A stretch of 64,000 nucleotides of DNA, from positions 62,001-126,000 of the forward strand of contig JAUIJL010000015.1 of NCBI GenBank assembly GCA_030431255.1, in the 5' to 3' direction. The notes under the pieces are model-generated. The model saw only the letters and a program-made list of their open reading frames with translations, ran no database searches and was not told where the DNA came from. Positions 1 through 8,578 of the stretch are shown here, piece by piece. Positions within the stretch are counted from its first letter, which is position 1; each line of letters starts with the position of its first letter. The stretch comes from Thermoanaerobaculia bacterium (GTDB lineage Bacteria > Acidobacteriota > Thermoanaerobaculia > Multivoradales > J023). A program made the position numbers and the translations under genes.

Positions 1-66
1 TTGGATGTCGTCCTGAGAGGCCTTGCGGTCGACGCCCAAGGTGGCGTAATAGTCTTTATAGTCCAA
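1..66 (-). CDS. J-domain co-chaperone (DnaJ/CbpA-like), 5' end only
   Basis: The first 22 codons of a leftward gene are visible, running off the window edge. They read M-DYKDYYATLGVDRKASQDD-IQ, the start of a J domain (helix I, YxxLGV, then the start of helix II). J domains stimulate the ATPase of DnaK/Hsp70. The start is a TTG at 66-64, preceded by a GGAGG motif five bases upstream; an ATG nearby is in another frame. The HPD motif and the C-terminal domains lie outside the window, so DnaJ and CbpA cannot be told apart. The gene is divergent from the diguanylate cyclase gene. Confidence 0.85.
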   Translation of the reverse strand, partial: MDYKDYYATLGVDRKASQDDIQ

Positions 67-116
67 TGCATCCTCCGTTTCGGAGCCGAGCACGCCGTGG
101 TTGAGAGCGGCGGCGG

Positions 117-157
117 AAATATGAGGGTAGAAATGTGAGTGCGGCTCCCTCATATTT
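117..157. promoter_or_regulatory. Perfect 11-bp inverted repeat in the divergent J-domain/GGDEF intergenic region
   Basis: AAATATGAGGG (117-127) and CCCTCATATTT (147-157) are exact reverse complements separated by 19 bases. The element sits between two divergent genes. It could be a two-half-site operator (half-site centres 30 bp apart) or a stem-loop in the leader of the rightward transcript. No T-run follows either arm, so a terminator is unlikely. Confidence 0.5.
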
Positions 158-266
158 CATAACAAGGCCGAGCCTACTGGCATTCCCGTTTTCGGGCAAG
201 ACCAGTCATCGACGGTCGCTTTGGATCTCGAATCCTCTGCTTTTTCATCCTGGGGAATCTCACGGC

Positions 267-1595
267 ATGCGCCGACTCTTGCTCCCGCTATTGATCGTCT
301 TCTGTTTTGCCGCGTTCAGCGTGATCCGATCTGAGCCGGCGCCTGGAGCTGCCCTCGATGCGGAGGTCGGATCGACCTCGGGAGCATCGTGGGTGCTCGG
401 CTCTCGGGTAGCCTTTGCCGTGGTGTTCCTGCTCGCCTGGCGTTTGCGACGGGGGCGGGTCGCCTGGGCGATACTCGCCCTGGCGGCGGTCTGTGAAGGC
501 TTCGGGCCGGCGACGAGGAGCGGAGCCCGGGCCGACCTGTATCTAGCCGTCGGTCTGGTGTTGCCGGTGGTTCTAGCCGTTTTGGCGTGGTTGAGGGAAT
601 GGTGGGTCATCTCCCGGGCGGGTTGGATTCGGGGAATAGCCCTGGGGCTCAGTGGTGCCGCCACCTACGCCTTCACCCTGCCCTCGGCCGCACCGTGGCT
701 GGAGAAAGCTCGGGGCTGGGGGCGTGCTCCTGCCGTGCCCCAGGGAGAGCCCACGACCCAATCCTCTATGTCTTTTTCCAGCCGATTCGGTCAATGGATC
801 TCGGATCTCGGGTTGGGTGGACCCGGTTCCGGTGGAGCGGCGGGCTCTGGATTGGAGATAGCCCCGGCGGTCGCTTTGGTGTGGATCGTCGCGCTGTTGG
901 TGGCATTGCTGGCGTTGTGGCGGAAGCGGACCCCGATCGAAGCCGGCATGGTGGGGGTGTTGATCGCCTCGGCATTGGCCTACGCACGCCCCGACCAGCT
1001 CCGTTTCTTTGCCGTGGCCTGCGCCGTGGTGCTCGGAGCCGCCCTGGTGGAGAACGCGTTTACCCTGGCGTTTCACGACGGCCTCACCGGGCTGCCCGCC
1101 CGTCGAGCCTTGGAGGAACGGTTGCAGCAGGTGGGGCGCCACTATTCCTTGGCCATGCTCGATTTGGATAAGTTCAAGCTGCTCAACGACAAACACGGTC
1201 ATGAGGTAGGCGATCAAGTGCTCAAGCTGGTGGCGACCCGCATGCGTGGGGTCACCGGAGGCGGCGAGCCGTTTCGCTACGGCGGCGAAGAGTTCACGGT
1301 GGTCTTCGCGGGTCGGTCCGCCGGCGAGGCCCAAGCCCATATGGACGCCTTGCGCCAGGAAATCGCCGGCCGAAAATTCGTCGTCCGCTCACCGGGCAGG
1401 CCGAAGAAGAAACCCAAAGGCGCGTTGCCGTCCCGTCCGTCGACCATCACCAAAGAGCTGAAGGTCACGGTTTCCGTGGGCATTGCCGAGCGATCCGCCA
1501 AATATTCCACCAAGGATGAGGTTATGAAGGCTGCAGATCAGGCCCTCTATCGCTCGAAGAAGGCGGGGCGGAATCGAGTCACCATCGCCAAGTAA
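267..1595 (+). CDS. Membrane-bound diguanylate cyclase (GGDEF domain)
   Basis: This 442-residue protein has about seven or eight hydrophobic segments in its first 260 residues, then a C-terminal GGDEF domain. The domain opens with the DGLTGLPARR signature near residue 271 and carries an intact GGEEF active-site loop at 339-343. It should therefore make cyclic di-GMP from GTP at the inner membrane. The RxxD inhibitory site normally found five residues before GGEEF is absent (TGGG there), so product inhibition may be missing. The domain has a basic insertion rich in Lys/Pro/Arg (around residues 374-390), seen in some gammaproteobacterial cyclases. I chose the ATG at 267, which has GGGGA ten bases upstream. 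A longer frame from 135 would add an unlikely N-terminus over the inverted repeat. Confidence 0.88.
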   Translation: MRRLLLPLLIVFCFAAFSVIRSEPAPGAALDAEVGSTSGASWVLGSRVAFAVVFLLAWRLRRGRVAWAILALAAVCEGFGPATRSGARADLYLAVGLVLPVVLAVLAWLREWWVISRAGWIRGIALGLSGAATYAFTLPSAAPWLEKARGWGRAPAVPQGEPTTQSSMSFSSRFGQWISDLGLGGPGSGGAAGSGLEIAPAVALVWIVALLVALLALWRKRTPIEAGMVGVLIASALAYARPDQLRFFAVACAVVLGAALVENAFTLAFHDGLTGLPARRALEERLQQVGRHYSLAMLDLDKFKLLNDKHGHEVGDQVLKLVATRMRGVTGGGEPFRYGGEEFTVVFAGRSAGEAQAHMDALRQEIAGRKFVVRSPGRPKKKPKGALPSRPSTITKELKVTVSVGIAERSAKYSTKDEVMKAADQALYRSKKAGRNRVTIAK

Positions 1596-1693
1596 GCTTC
1601 TACGGGCGGATTTCCGGGTTAGACTGACTGCCTATCCGGTCTAGGGCTCATCGGGAAGCAATGTGAGTCTGTAAGAGACGGCTGCGCGAGCCC

Positions 1694-1793
1694 ACTGCGG
1701 GAAACGGCTGGTAAACGACTGGGAAACGAGTGCGGGAAACAACTGCGGGAAACAACTGCGGGAAACAACTGCGGGAAACATCTGCGGGAAACG
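1694..1793. repeat. 13-bp tandem repeat (unit ACTGCGGGAAACA)
   Basis: Five near-perfect head-to-tail copies run from 1729 to 1793. Degenerate copies extend left to 1694, where an isolated ACTGCGGGAAACG sits. The array ends two bases before the GTG start of the protease gene, so it forms the promoter/leader of that gene. Thirteen is not a multiple of three, so copy-number changes would shift any reading frame through it. This argues that translation begins after it. Confidence 0.85.
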
Positions 1794-1795
1794 AA

Positions 1796-2578
1796 GTGAA
1801 ACGAGCTCATCTGACCTTGGCGGTGATCTGGGGCATCGTGATCCTGGCGACACCGTGGCCCGGGCAGCCTGCCTTCGCCCAACAAGAGATCAAGGATTTG
1901 GCGCGGAACGCCCGGGGATCCGTGGTGCTGTTGGAGGTGCTCAGCGGCACGGGCCGCGTCCTCAGCTCGGGCACCGGCTTTTTTGTCGGTGCCGAGACCG
2001 TGGTCACCAACCACCATGTGATTGATTCCGCATCGTTCGTTCAAGCCAGATTCGAAGACGATACGGTCTTACCGGTCCAACAGGTGCTGGCGGAAAACGT
2101 CGACTCCGATCTGGCGATCCTACGGGTCACGGGGGCTACCGCCGGAGGTCTCCCCTTGTACCGGGGAGGAAGCGTGGAGCCGGGCGAGGAAGTCGTGGTC
2201 TTGGGCAATCCCCACGGGCTGTCGGGCACCCTCTCCACGGGCATCGTCTCCGCTTGGCGGACCGACGATTTCGACGCCAGGTGGAAAGGCGGGCCGCTCC
2301 TGCAAATCACCGCACCGATCTCCCCCGGATCCAGCGGCTCACCGGTGATGAACCGTGTGGGCGAGGTCCTAGGGGTAGCAGTATCCGGTTATCTCACCGG
2401 GCAGAATTTGAATTTCGCGGTGCCGATCGACGAAGTGCGGAGGCTCATCGACCGAGTCGGCCCCGAGCCGGTGCGATCGTTCGGGCAAAGCGGCGGGTTG
2501 CAGACCCCTTGGGTCCGAAACCTCACCATCTCGCTGTTGGTATTCGGCGCCCTGATTGTTTTTATCCGCCGGCTGTAG
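1796..2578 (+). CDS. Exported, membrane-anchored trypsin-like serine protease (HtrA/DegP-type fold, no PDZ)
   Basis: This 261-residue protein has an N-terminal signal sequence (hydrophobic core LTLAVIWGIVILA, cleavage probably near AFA-QQ). A protease domain follows with the full S1C triad: His74 in TNHHVI, Asp105 in DSDLAIL, and Ser180 in PGSSGSPV. A single hydrophobic segment (TISLLVFGALIVFI) followed by RRL ends the protein, so it is probably anchored with its protease domain in the periplasm. HtrA proteins usually carry one or two PDZ domains; none fits here. The likely role is envelope protein quality control or specific processing. GTG 1796 is favoured because it directly precedes the signal peptide; an upstream in-frame ATG at 1730 would translate the tandem repeat. 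There is no strong ribosome binding site apart from GGGAAA in the last repeat. Confidence 0.82.
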   Translation: MKRAHLTLAVIWGIVILATPWPGQPAFAQQEIKDLARNARGSVVLLEVLSGTGRVLSSGTGFFVGAETVVTNHHVIDSASFVQARFEDDTVLPVQQVLAENVDSDLAILRVTGATAGGLPLYRGGSVEPGEEVVVLGNPHGLSGTLSTGIVSAWRTDDFDARWKGGPLLQITAPISPGSSGSPVMNRVGEVLGVAVSGYLTGQNLNFAVPIDEVRRLIDRVGPEPVRSFGQSGGLQTPWVRNLTISLLVFGALIVFIRRL

Positions 2579-2585
2579 CTCGATC

Positions 2586-3167
2586 TCAGCCGTGGAGCCT
2601 GCGGGTGGTGTCCACCAGCTCGTGGACGATTTTCTCCAAGCGTGCTCTTGTGCCGTCGTCGGCCAGAGACCCGTCCTCAGCGAAGGCTTGGTAGGCCTCG
2701 GAAACCGCCAATTGGGGCGGAATCACCATCACGCCGATATTCTGCAGAATCGATCGCACGTGCACCAAGCCCCGGAGGCCTCCTAGTTTGCCGGGGGACG
2801 CGGAGAGCAAGGCTGCTACCTTGCCCCGGTAGGCGGCGAGAGGCGGCTCGTTGTCTGCTCGGCCTCGGGATCCCCAGTCGATCGCGTTTTTGAGCAAGGG
2901 TGTGATCGACGAGTTGTATTCCGGACAGGCCACGATCAGGCCTTGGTGTTGGAGCAGCAAGTCTTTGAACTTCTGGGCGTTTGCGGGCATGCCTTCTTCG
3001 GTTTCGAGATCTTGGTTGTAGAGGGGCATGGGCAGCTCGGCGAAATCCACGACCGTCACCTCGGCTCCGGCGTCCCGAGCCATGGCGGCTGCCGCTGCGG
3101 CGAGCTTTTTATTGAAGGAATCCCGGCGTGCGCTGCCGGCGAAAGCGAGAATGCGGGGTGCGGTCAT
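2586..3167 (-). CDS. NADPH-dependent FMN reductase (flavodoxin-fold, ChrR/Azr-like)
   Basis: This 193-residue protein has the flavodoxin-like fold of the FMN_red family. AFAGSARRDSFNKKLA at the N-terminus binds FMN phosphate, and CPEYNSSITPLLKNAIDW is the family signature. Such enzymes reduce FMN, quinones, azo dyes or chromate with NAD(P)H in the cytoplasm. The start codon overlaps the stop of the CRTAC1-family gene as ATGA, so it is the last gene of the lacI operon and is probably translationally coupled. Its link to sugar use is not obvious. Confidence 0.88.
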   Translation of the reverse strand: MTAPRILAFAGSARRDSFNKKLAAAAAAMARDAGAEVTVVDFAELPMPLYNQDLETEEGMPANAQKFKDLLLQHQGLIVACPEYNSSITPLLKNAIDWGSRGRADNEPPLAAYRGKVAALLSASPGKLGGLRGLVHVRSILQNIGVMVIPPQLAVSEAYQAFAEDGSLADDGTRARLEKIVHELVDTTRRLHG

Positions 3168-4972
3168 GGTGTGTCTCTCGATGGCTTGGGTTGTTGGATA
3201 GTCAGGACTTGATTCGCGGCGATATCGCGGACTTCCGAGCTCGATCCGTCCGGCCAGAGGATCGAAAGGGCGTCGACTTTTTTAGCGGTTCCGAGTCCCC
3301 AGAATACGCGTAAATCGTTTTGGGACAAATAGCTGCTTCCGCTGCGCACGAGCCGGGCGTGTTTTTTTTCACCGATTTTGGCGATGACGGTGGCGCCGAT
3401 GGCGTCCACATTGCGGTCGTTGCCTTTGAGCTCGACCGCCAACCAATGGCCGGGATCCGGGGAGCGGTTGAGCAAAATCTGGGCGGCTCCATCCAGGTCG
3501 TTGATCACCAGATCTTGTAGACCGTCGTCGTTGAGGTCGCCAAGGGCCAGGCCGCGCGAAACTCGGCTCTCCATCATGGCGCCTCCGACTTGCGTGGAAA
3601 TTTCCTCGAAGGTGGCCTTTCGCGAGCCCAAGCCGCGATTGCGGTAGAGCAGCTTGCGCTGTTTGTAGGGTGCCGAGGCGCCGAGACGGGCGCCGTCCAG
3701 CTGGGGATAGACGTGGCCGTTGACCAGCACCAGATCCTGATGGCCGTCATTTTCGAGGTCGAGGAAGGCGGTGCCCCAACCGACGTAGGGCAGGCTGCTG
3801 GCGGCGCTGCCGGACCGGAATGAGACGTCTGAGAAGTAGCCGTTCTCGTTGCGGAAGAGGGCGTTGTACTCTTCGGAAAAGTTGGTGACGAAGAGGTCCA
3901 AGCGACCGTCGTTGTCGTAGTCGCCCACCGCCACTCCCATACAACCTTGCTCCGCGCCGTCCTCGCTCACTGCCACGCCCATGGGAAAGGCCGCTTCTTC
4001 GAAGGTGCCGTCTTTCTTATTCAGGTAGAGGAAGTTGGCGGTGGAATCGTTGGCGACGAAAAGGTCCAACCAGCCGTCGCCATCGGCATCGAGCCAAGCC
4101 ACTCCCAGGCCGAAATAGCCGTCCGCGTCGTGGACACCGGCTTGTTTGCCGACCTCGGTGAATTTGGTGCCGTCGTTGCGGAAGAGCAGATCCCCGGTGC
4201 CCGGTAGGCCGCGGGGACCGCATTGCACGGCTACTCCCCGGTATTGGCAGGTTTTGTCTTTGCCGAATTCCGGCAGCTCGTCCAAAGAGATCTCGACGTA
4301 TCGACTGACGAAGAGGTCCAGGTCGCCGTCGCGATCGTAGTCGGCAAAACCGCAGCCCGCGGACCAACCCGAGGCCTCAATGCCGAGGGACGCGGTGACG
4401 TCCTTGAACCGCCCGTCGCCGAGGTTGCGATAGAGCACATCCTGGCCGACATTGGTGACGTAGAGATCACGCCATCCGTCACCGTCGTAGTCCCCCACGC
4501 AGACGCCGACCCCCCATCCGGGGTGAGCGATCCCGGCTTCTTCGGTGACGTTCTCGAATCTCGGGATACCGTCCCGGACGCCCACATTGCGGTAGAGGTG
4601 GCTTTCCGCTTGCTCCGGTCGGCCCGCGGTGTCGACGGTCAGGGAGTCGACAAAGTAGAGGTCGAGCTTGCCGTCGTTGTCGTAGTCGAAAATCGCCACA
4701 CCGCCGCTCATGGACTCGAGGATGTATTTTTTCTCCGGGGCCGAGTTGTGGACGAAAGTCACGCCGGATTCCGCGGTGACGTCCTGAAATTTCGGGTTGG
4801 ACCGGGCTTCAGAGGCCTTGGGGGCTTGGGGGGAGCCCGACGAGGTCTGGGCGCCGAGCCCCGTGGTGATCCACAGGCCGGCCAGGGTCGCTACCAGCAG
4901 GCCGTAGGACCGAGCCGGCAAGCCGCCGAGAAGATGGTGGTGAAATAGACGCCGGATCTGTGGATCGGTCAT
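3164..4972 (-). CDS. Secreted CRTAC1-family protein: FG-GAP/VCBS propeller with ASPIC/UnbV domain
   Basis: This 602-residue exported protein has an N-terminal signal-anchor-like segment (GLLVATLAGLWITTGLGAQ). Seven calcium-binding-loop repeats of the DxDxDGxxD type follow, such as DYDNDGKLDLYFVD, DYDGDGWRDLYVTN and DADGDGWLDLFVAN. They are typical of an integrin-like beta-propeller. The last ~100 residues form an ASPIC/UnbV domain, with GHWLAVELKG, NVDAIGATV and ILWPDGSSSEV as recognisable blocks. No biochemical function is established for bacterial members; carbohydrate or protein binding at the cell surface is plausible. It overlaps the TPR gene upstream and the FMN reductase gene downstream by ATGA junctions. 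Its placement in a LacI-controlled sugar locus is the best clue to its role. Confidence 0.9.
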   Translation of the reverse strand: MTDPQIRRLFHHHLLGGLPARSYGLLVATLAGLWITTGLGAQTSSGSPQAPKASEARSNPKFQDVTAESGVTFVHNSAPEKKYILESMSGGVAIFDYDNDGKLDLYFVDSLTVDTAGRPEQAESHLYRNVGVRDGIPRFENVTEEAGIAHPGWGVGVCVGDYDGDGWRDLYVTNVGQDVLYRNLGDGRFKDVTASLGIEASGWSAGCGFADYDRDGDLDLFVSRYVEISLDELPEFGKDKTCQYRGVAVQCGPRGLPGTGDLLFRNDGTKFTEVGKQAGVHDADGYFGLGVAWLDADGDGWLDLFVANDSTANFLYLNKKDGTFEEAAFPMGVAVSEDGAEQGCMGVAVGDYDNDGRLDLFVTNFSEEYNALFRNENGYFSDVSFRSGSAASSLPYVGWGTAFLDLENDGHQDLVLVNGHVYPQLDGARLGASAPYKQRKLLYRNRGLGSRKATFEEISTQVGGAMMESRVSRGLALGDLNDDGLQDLVINDLDGAAQILLNRSPDPGHWLAVELKGNDRNVDAIGATVIAKIGEKKHARLVRSGSSYLSQNDLRVFWGLGTAKKVDALSILWPDGSSSEVRDIAANQVLTIQQPKPSRDTP

Positions 4973-6270
4973 TCGCGGTCCTTCGGGTCGGTTTCTCGAA
5001 TATTGGGCTCGGCGGGCATGCCGCGCAGCTCCAGCAGGTGACGCTCGGCGTCGCGCTGGGCCTGACGATACAGCTCCAGATGATGCTTGGACTTATCATG
5101 CTCGCCCAGCCGGGCCAGGGCCAGGCTCAGCTGGTAGTGGGTTTTGGCCGATTCGGGCTCCCGGTCCGCGGAGGCCTGGAAAGCATCTCGGGCTTCGGCA
5201 AATCGACCGGCCCGCATGTGGGTCATGCCGAGGGACCACTGGGCCCCGGCATTGCCGGGATCGAGGGCCAGGGCTCTGTGAGCGAATTGCTCGGCAAGCT
5301 CGTCGCGATTCGAGCCCACATAGGCTTCCGCCAGGGCCGCCAGGGCCTCGACGTTTTCAGGAGCCAACAACACGGCTCGCTGGAGCGCTTCGATGGCCCG
5401 CTCGTATTGTTTGCTCCGGTTGAGCGTCAAGCCGAGGGCGACAAAGGAAAGCAGGTGATCCGGCCGTTGCTCCACCGCCGCCGCGAGCACCTCGGCCGCG
5501 TCTTCCAACTGGCCTACCTGCATGTGGGCCACGCCGAGCAAATACGGATAATCCGGCTCTTCCGGCACCATGCGGACCAGCGCTTGGAGCGGGCGGATCG
5601 CCCACGCCGGATTCCGCGACGCCAGGGCGGTTCGAGAGTACAGCGCCAGGAGATCCTCGGAGCTCGGGGCAGCCGCCAAGGCCTGTCGTAACACCGTGAG
5701 GGCTTCGCCGTGGCGTCTTTGCTGGGCTTGGAGGCGTGCCAGCTGCAAACGGGCATGCACCGATTCATGGGCGTCCACCAGATGTTGCAGCTGAGCTTCG
5801 GCGGCTTGAAAGTGGCCGGCGTCGAGCTCGGCCTGTGCCAAACGGCTGGCCAGGTTGCGGTCGAGAGGTCCGAGCTCGGCGGCTTTGCGCAAATGGTCGA
5901 TCGCTCTATCGTCCGCGCCGACACGTAAGTAAAGCAGAGCCAGGTTCTGGTGCGGTGCCATTCGATCCGGAGCGATGCGGACGCTGGTCAAAAGCACCTC
6001 CTCCGCCTCCTGTGGCCGATTCGACCTTGCGAGCACCACCCCGAGAAGGTCCAAGGCTTCCGGTTCCTGGCCTTGGCTCAAGATGGCCCTGAGCCGCCCC
6101 TCAGCTTCCTCAAGCCGGCCGCTCTGGAGGAGCTCGGTGGCTGTCCGCAGCTCCTCGACTTGTTGTGCGCCGAGATCCGCCCCGGCGACCGTCGAGGTCG
6201 CGATCATCGGCGCTAGGCCTAAAAACGCGCACGCTAACCAACGGGTGAGGCATCCCACGGGACGGCTCAT
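4969..6270 (-). CDS. Exported tetratricopeptide-repeat protein (433 aa)
   Basis: A signal peptide (WLACAFLGLAPMIATSTVAGA) is followed by about ten TPR units covering almost the whole protein. They show the usual W/L-G-Y-A-F-A-P pattern, for example ALDPGNAGAQWSLGMTHMRA and REPESAKTHYQLSLALARLG. TPR arrays bind partner proteins, or glycans in some Bacteroidota lipoproteins. The protein is probably periplasmic. Both of its junctions are four-base overlaps, so it is made together with the larger TPR protein and the CRTAC1 protein. It has no enzymatic domain. Confidence 0.88.
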   Translation of the reverse strand: MSRPVGCLTRWLACAFLGLAPMIATSTVAGADLGAQQVEELRTATELLQSGRLEEAEGRLRAILSQGQEPEALDLLGVVLARSNRPQEAEEVLLTSVRIAPDRMAPHQNLALLYLRVGADDRAIDHLRKAAELGPLDRNLASRLAQAELDAGHFQAAEAQLQHLVDAHESVHARLQLARLQAQQRRHGEALTVLRQALAAAPSSEDLLALYSRTALASRNPAWAIRPLQALVRMVPEEPDYPYLLGVAHMQVGQLEDAAEVLAAAVEQRPDHLLSFVALGLTLNRSKQYERAIEALQRAVLLAPENVEALAALAEAYVGSNRDELAEQFAHRALALDPGNAGAQWSLGMTHMRAGRFAEARDAFQASADREPESAKTHYQLSLALARLGEHDKSKHHLELYRQAQRDAERHLLELRGMPAEPNIRETDPKDRE

Positions 6271-8519
6271 GGTGTTTGCCTTTGGCTCTTCTTGAGCTCA
6301 CGAAATCGTTCAAAGGAGGCCTTTGCTTCTTGCCGACGACCGAGCCGCTGATAGGCCTGGGCCAATTGATAGTGAGCGTTTGCATCTTCCGGGGCCAGCC
6401 CTGTGGCCGCCTGCAATTGCGGCAAGGCCGCTTCGGCCTGATCGTTGGCGAGCAGGATCTTGCCCAGCAGGTAGCGGGCGTCACCCCGCTTGGGATCCGC
6501 CTCGAGAATGCGTTGAAGCTCGGCCCGGGCGGTCTCGTGATCTTGCAGCAGGTCTAGCACGGTGGCGAGGTGGAAGCGGGTTTGCAGATGATCCGGACGC
6601 AGCTTCAGCTCTTGGTCGAGATGTCGGCGCGCCTGCTCGAGCTCGCCGGTGCGCAAGTAGATCTCACCGAGGGTGGCGTGGGCTTCGGGCAAGGAGGGGC
6701 TTAGCTCGAGGGCCCGATGGAGCCCCTCGACGGCGGCGGGAAAGTTGCCGTCTTGGGCTTGGGCTTGGGCCATCAGCAGCTCGAGCTCCGGCCAGTCGTC
6801 GTAGCGGGTGAGCCGCTCGAAAATCGGCTGTGCTTCCTCGGTCTTCCCGGTACGTACCAGGGCGAGGGCGTAGGCGTACTCCAACGAGCGATTGCCCGCG
6901 AGCTCTGGGTCGACCGCCAGGAGGTCCGCGGCCCGATGGTAGGCACCGGCATTGAGCTCGGCCATGGCGAGCATGCGGGTCAGGCTCGGGTTCTCGTCAC
7001 CCTGGCCCCGCGCCGATCGCAGAGCGGTTGCCGCCTCTTCGAATCGTTCAGCGTTGAAGAGAGCGACCCCGAGGGAGTATTGGATTTGTGGGAATTTCGG
7101 GTCGAGGAGCGCCGCCGCACTGAAAAATCGAGTGGCCGGCGCAAAGCGTTGCTTGCGAGTCTGCATGATGCCGAGGTTCAAATAGGCTCGACAGAGCACG
7201 TCGACCAAGTGCTTCTTCAGCGTCTGCCGTTCCGCCACCGGCATTTGGCGTAGCTCCGGCGTGGTCAGCTGGGGTAGGGCGGTCCCGACCTCGGTTTCCG
7301 GTCGGTCCGCCAGATATCTCTTGAGCTGCTCCCGGTTGTCGAGGGCCAAGTCGCCGGACGATTGCTTGGCCGCCTCGAAGTGCACGTCGGCTTCGTCCAT
7401 TCGGCCCTGACGGCGCAATGCCTTGGCATATTGATAGTGCAGACTCGTGAGCTGATCGTAGGCGGCACCTTCTGCCAACGTCAGGGCCTGGGCGAAGGCC
7501 TCAGTCGACTCCTCGACGCGCTCCAGCTCGAGCAGGCAGCGTCCCAGGTTGTGGTACGCGTCGCGAGACGAAGCGGGATCCTCCGTCGCGATGCGCAGGT
7601 GGGGAATGGCTTCCTCGAAACGTCGAATTTCCGCCAGGGTCAGGCCGAGAAAAAGGTGCGTTGTGGTGTCGGCATCGGGATCTCGACCCAGCTCGGTCAG
7701 CAGTCGGAGCTCCTCCTCGAAAAGCCGGACCGCCTCTTCGTAGGGCGTTCGACCCTGGGAGTAGAGGGCGAGGGTGCCCAAGTAGAAGCGGGCCCGGGGC
7801 AATTGTGGGGCCAGCTCCAGGGCCTTTTCCAGGTGAATCTGCGCGGCTTCGAGTTGTTTGAAATCCCTCAGAGTCCGACCGAGCAGCAGGTGGGTTTGGG
7901 GAATAGGACGAGCCTTCACGATTTCGTCGAATAGCTCCTCCGCCGCCTCCGGACGCTCGGCCTTGAGGTAGGCCGTGGCGAGAACGAACGCCGTCTCGGG
8001 ATCGTCGGGGCGCGCGACGTAGCTTTCCTTCAGCTCGCCGATCGCCTCTTCGACCTTGCCGTCCGCGAAAAGGGTGTGGGCCAGGCTGCGCCGTAGCTCG
8101 ACATCGTCGGGGTGTTTTGCGATCAATTGCCGCAGGATCCGGATCGCGTCGTCGGATCGGTCGGAGTGTTGGTAGAGGGCCGCCAAAGCCTGTTGGGCCT
8201 CGCGGTTGTCGAGGATCAGATTGCCGGCGGCCAGGAAGGCGGCCTCGGCTGCTTGCGGCCGATTTTCCGCCAGCTCGATCGAGCCGAGAAAGAGCCAAGC
8301 CTCATGCAGGGCGGAGCGGTAGCCGTGCTCGGCCAATTCCGGCTCACCCAGTTGCAGATCCGCTTCCGCTTGACGGCTCCATTGAATGGCCTGGCTGAGG
8401 GGGTCGAGCTGCGGCCCGGGCGTCGGCGTCTCGGGCGGTCGGCTTGCGAGCAGCGTCGCCGGGAGCAGCACCATCGCGAGTAGCAATGCCGCTCGGCTGT
8501 CCTTCGTCTCGAAGCTCAT
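6267..8519 (-). CDS. Large exported tetratricopeptide-repeat protein (750 aa)
   Basis: This protein has a signal-like N-terminus (AALLLAMVLLPATLLAS). TPR units then run nearly to the C-terminus (for example LRPDHLQTRFHLATVLDLLQ and LAPEDANAHYQLAQAYQRLG), about eighteen helix pairs by eye, with a non-repeat linker near the middle. It is paired with a shorter TPR protein and a CRTAC1 protein in one translational unit. I placed the start at ATG 8519, just before the signal peptide; the frame stays open to 9332, but that part overlaps the MFS gene and is proline/arginine-rich out-of-frame sequence. A scaffold or surface complex with the neighbouring proteins is inference. Confidence 0.85.
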   Translation of the reverse strand: MSFETKDSRAALLLAMVLLPATLLASRPPETPTPGPQLDPLSQAIQWSRQAEADLQLGEPELAEHGYRSALHEAWLFLGSIELAENRPQAAEAAFLAAGNLILDNREAQQALAALYQHSDRSDDAIRILRQLIAKHPDDVELRRSLAHTLFADGKVEEAIGELKESYVARPDDPETAFVLATAYLKAERPEAAEELFDEIVKARPIPQTHLLLGRTLRDFKQLEAAQIHLEKALELAPQLPRARFYLGTLALYSQGRTPYEEAVRLFEEELRLLTELGRDPDADTTTHLFLGLTLAEIRRFEEAIPHLRIATEDPASSRDAYHNLGRCLLELERVEESTEAFAQALTLAEGAAYDQLTSLHYQYAKALRRQGRMDEADVHFEAAKQSSGDLALDNREQLKRYLADRPETEVGTALPQLTTPELRQMPVAERQTLKKHLVDVLCRAYLNLGIMQTRKQRFAPATRFFSAAALLDPKFPQIQYSLGVALFNAERFEEAATALRSARGQGDENPSLTRMLAMAELNAGAYHRAADLLAVDPELAGNRSLEYAYALALVRTGKTEEAQPIFERLTRYDDWPELELLMAQAQAQDGNFPAAVEGLHRALELSPSLPEAHATLGEIYLRTGELEQARRHLDQELKLRPDHLQTRFHLATVLDLLQDHETARAELQRILEADPKRGDARYLLGKILLANDQAEAALPQLQAATGLAPEDANAHYQLAQAYQRLGRRQEAKASFERFRELKKSQRQTP

Positions 8520-8578
8520 GGATTTCGCTGATGTTTCCCTGGCGCGATGGGTCGATGATGTTGTGAGCGGGCTGTCCG

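Noticed and set aside
1694-1793. Plasmid iterons
   Set aside because: The 13-bp array sits directly before a chromosomal-type gene, with no rep gene or partition system nearby.
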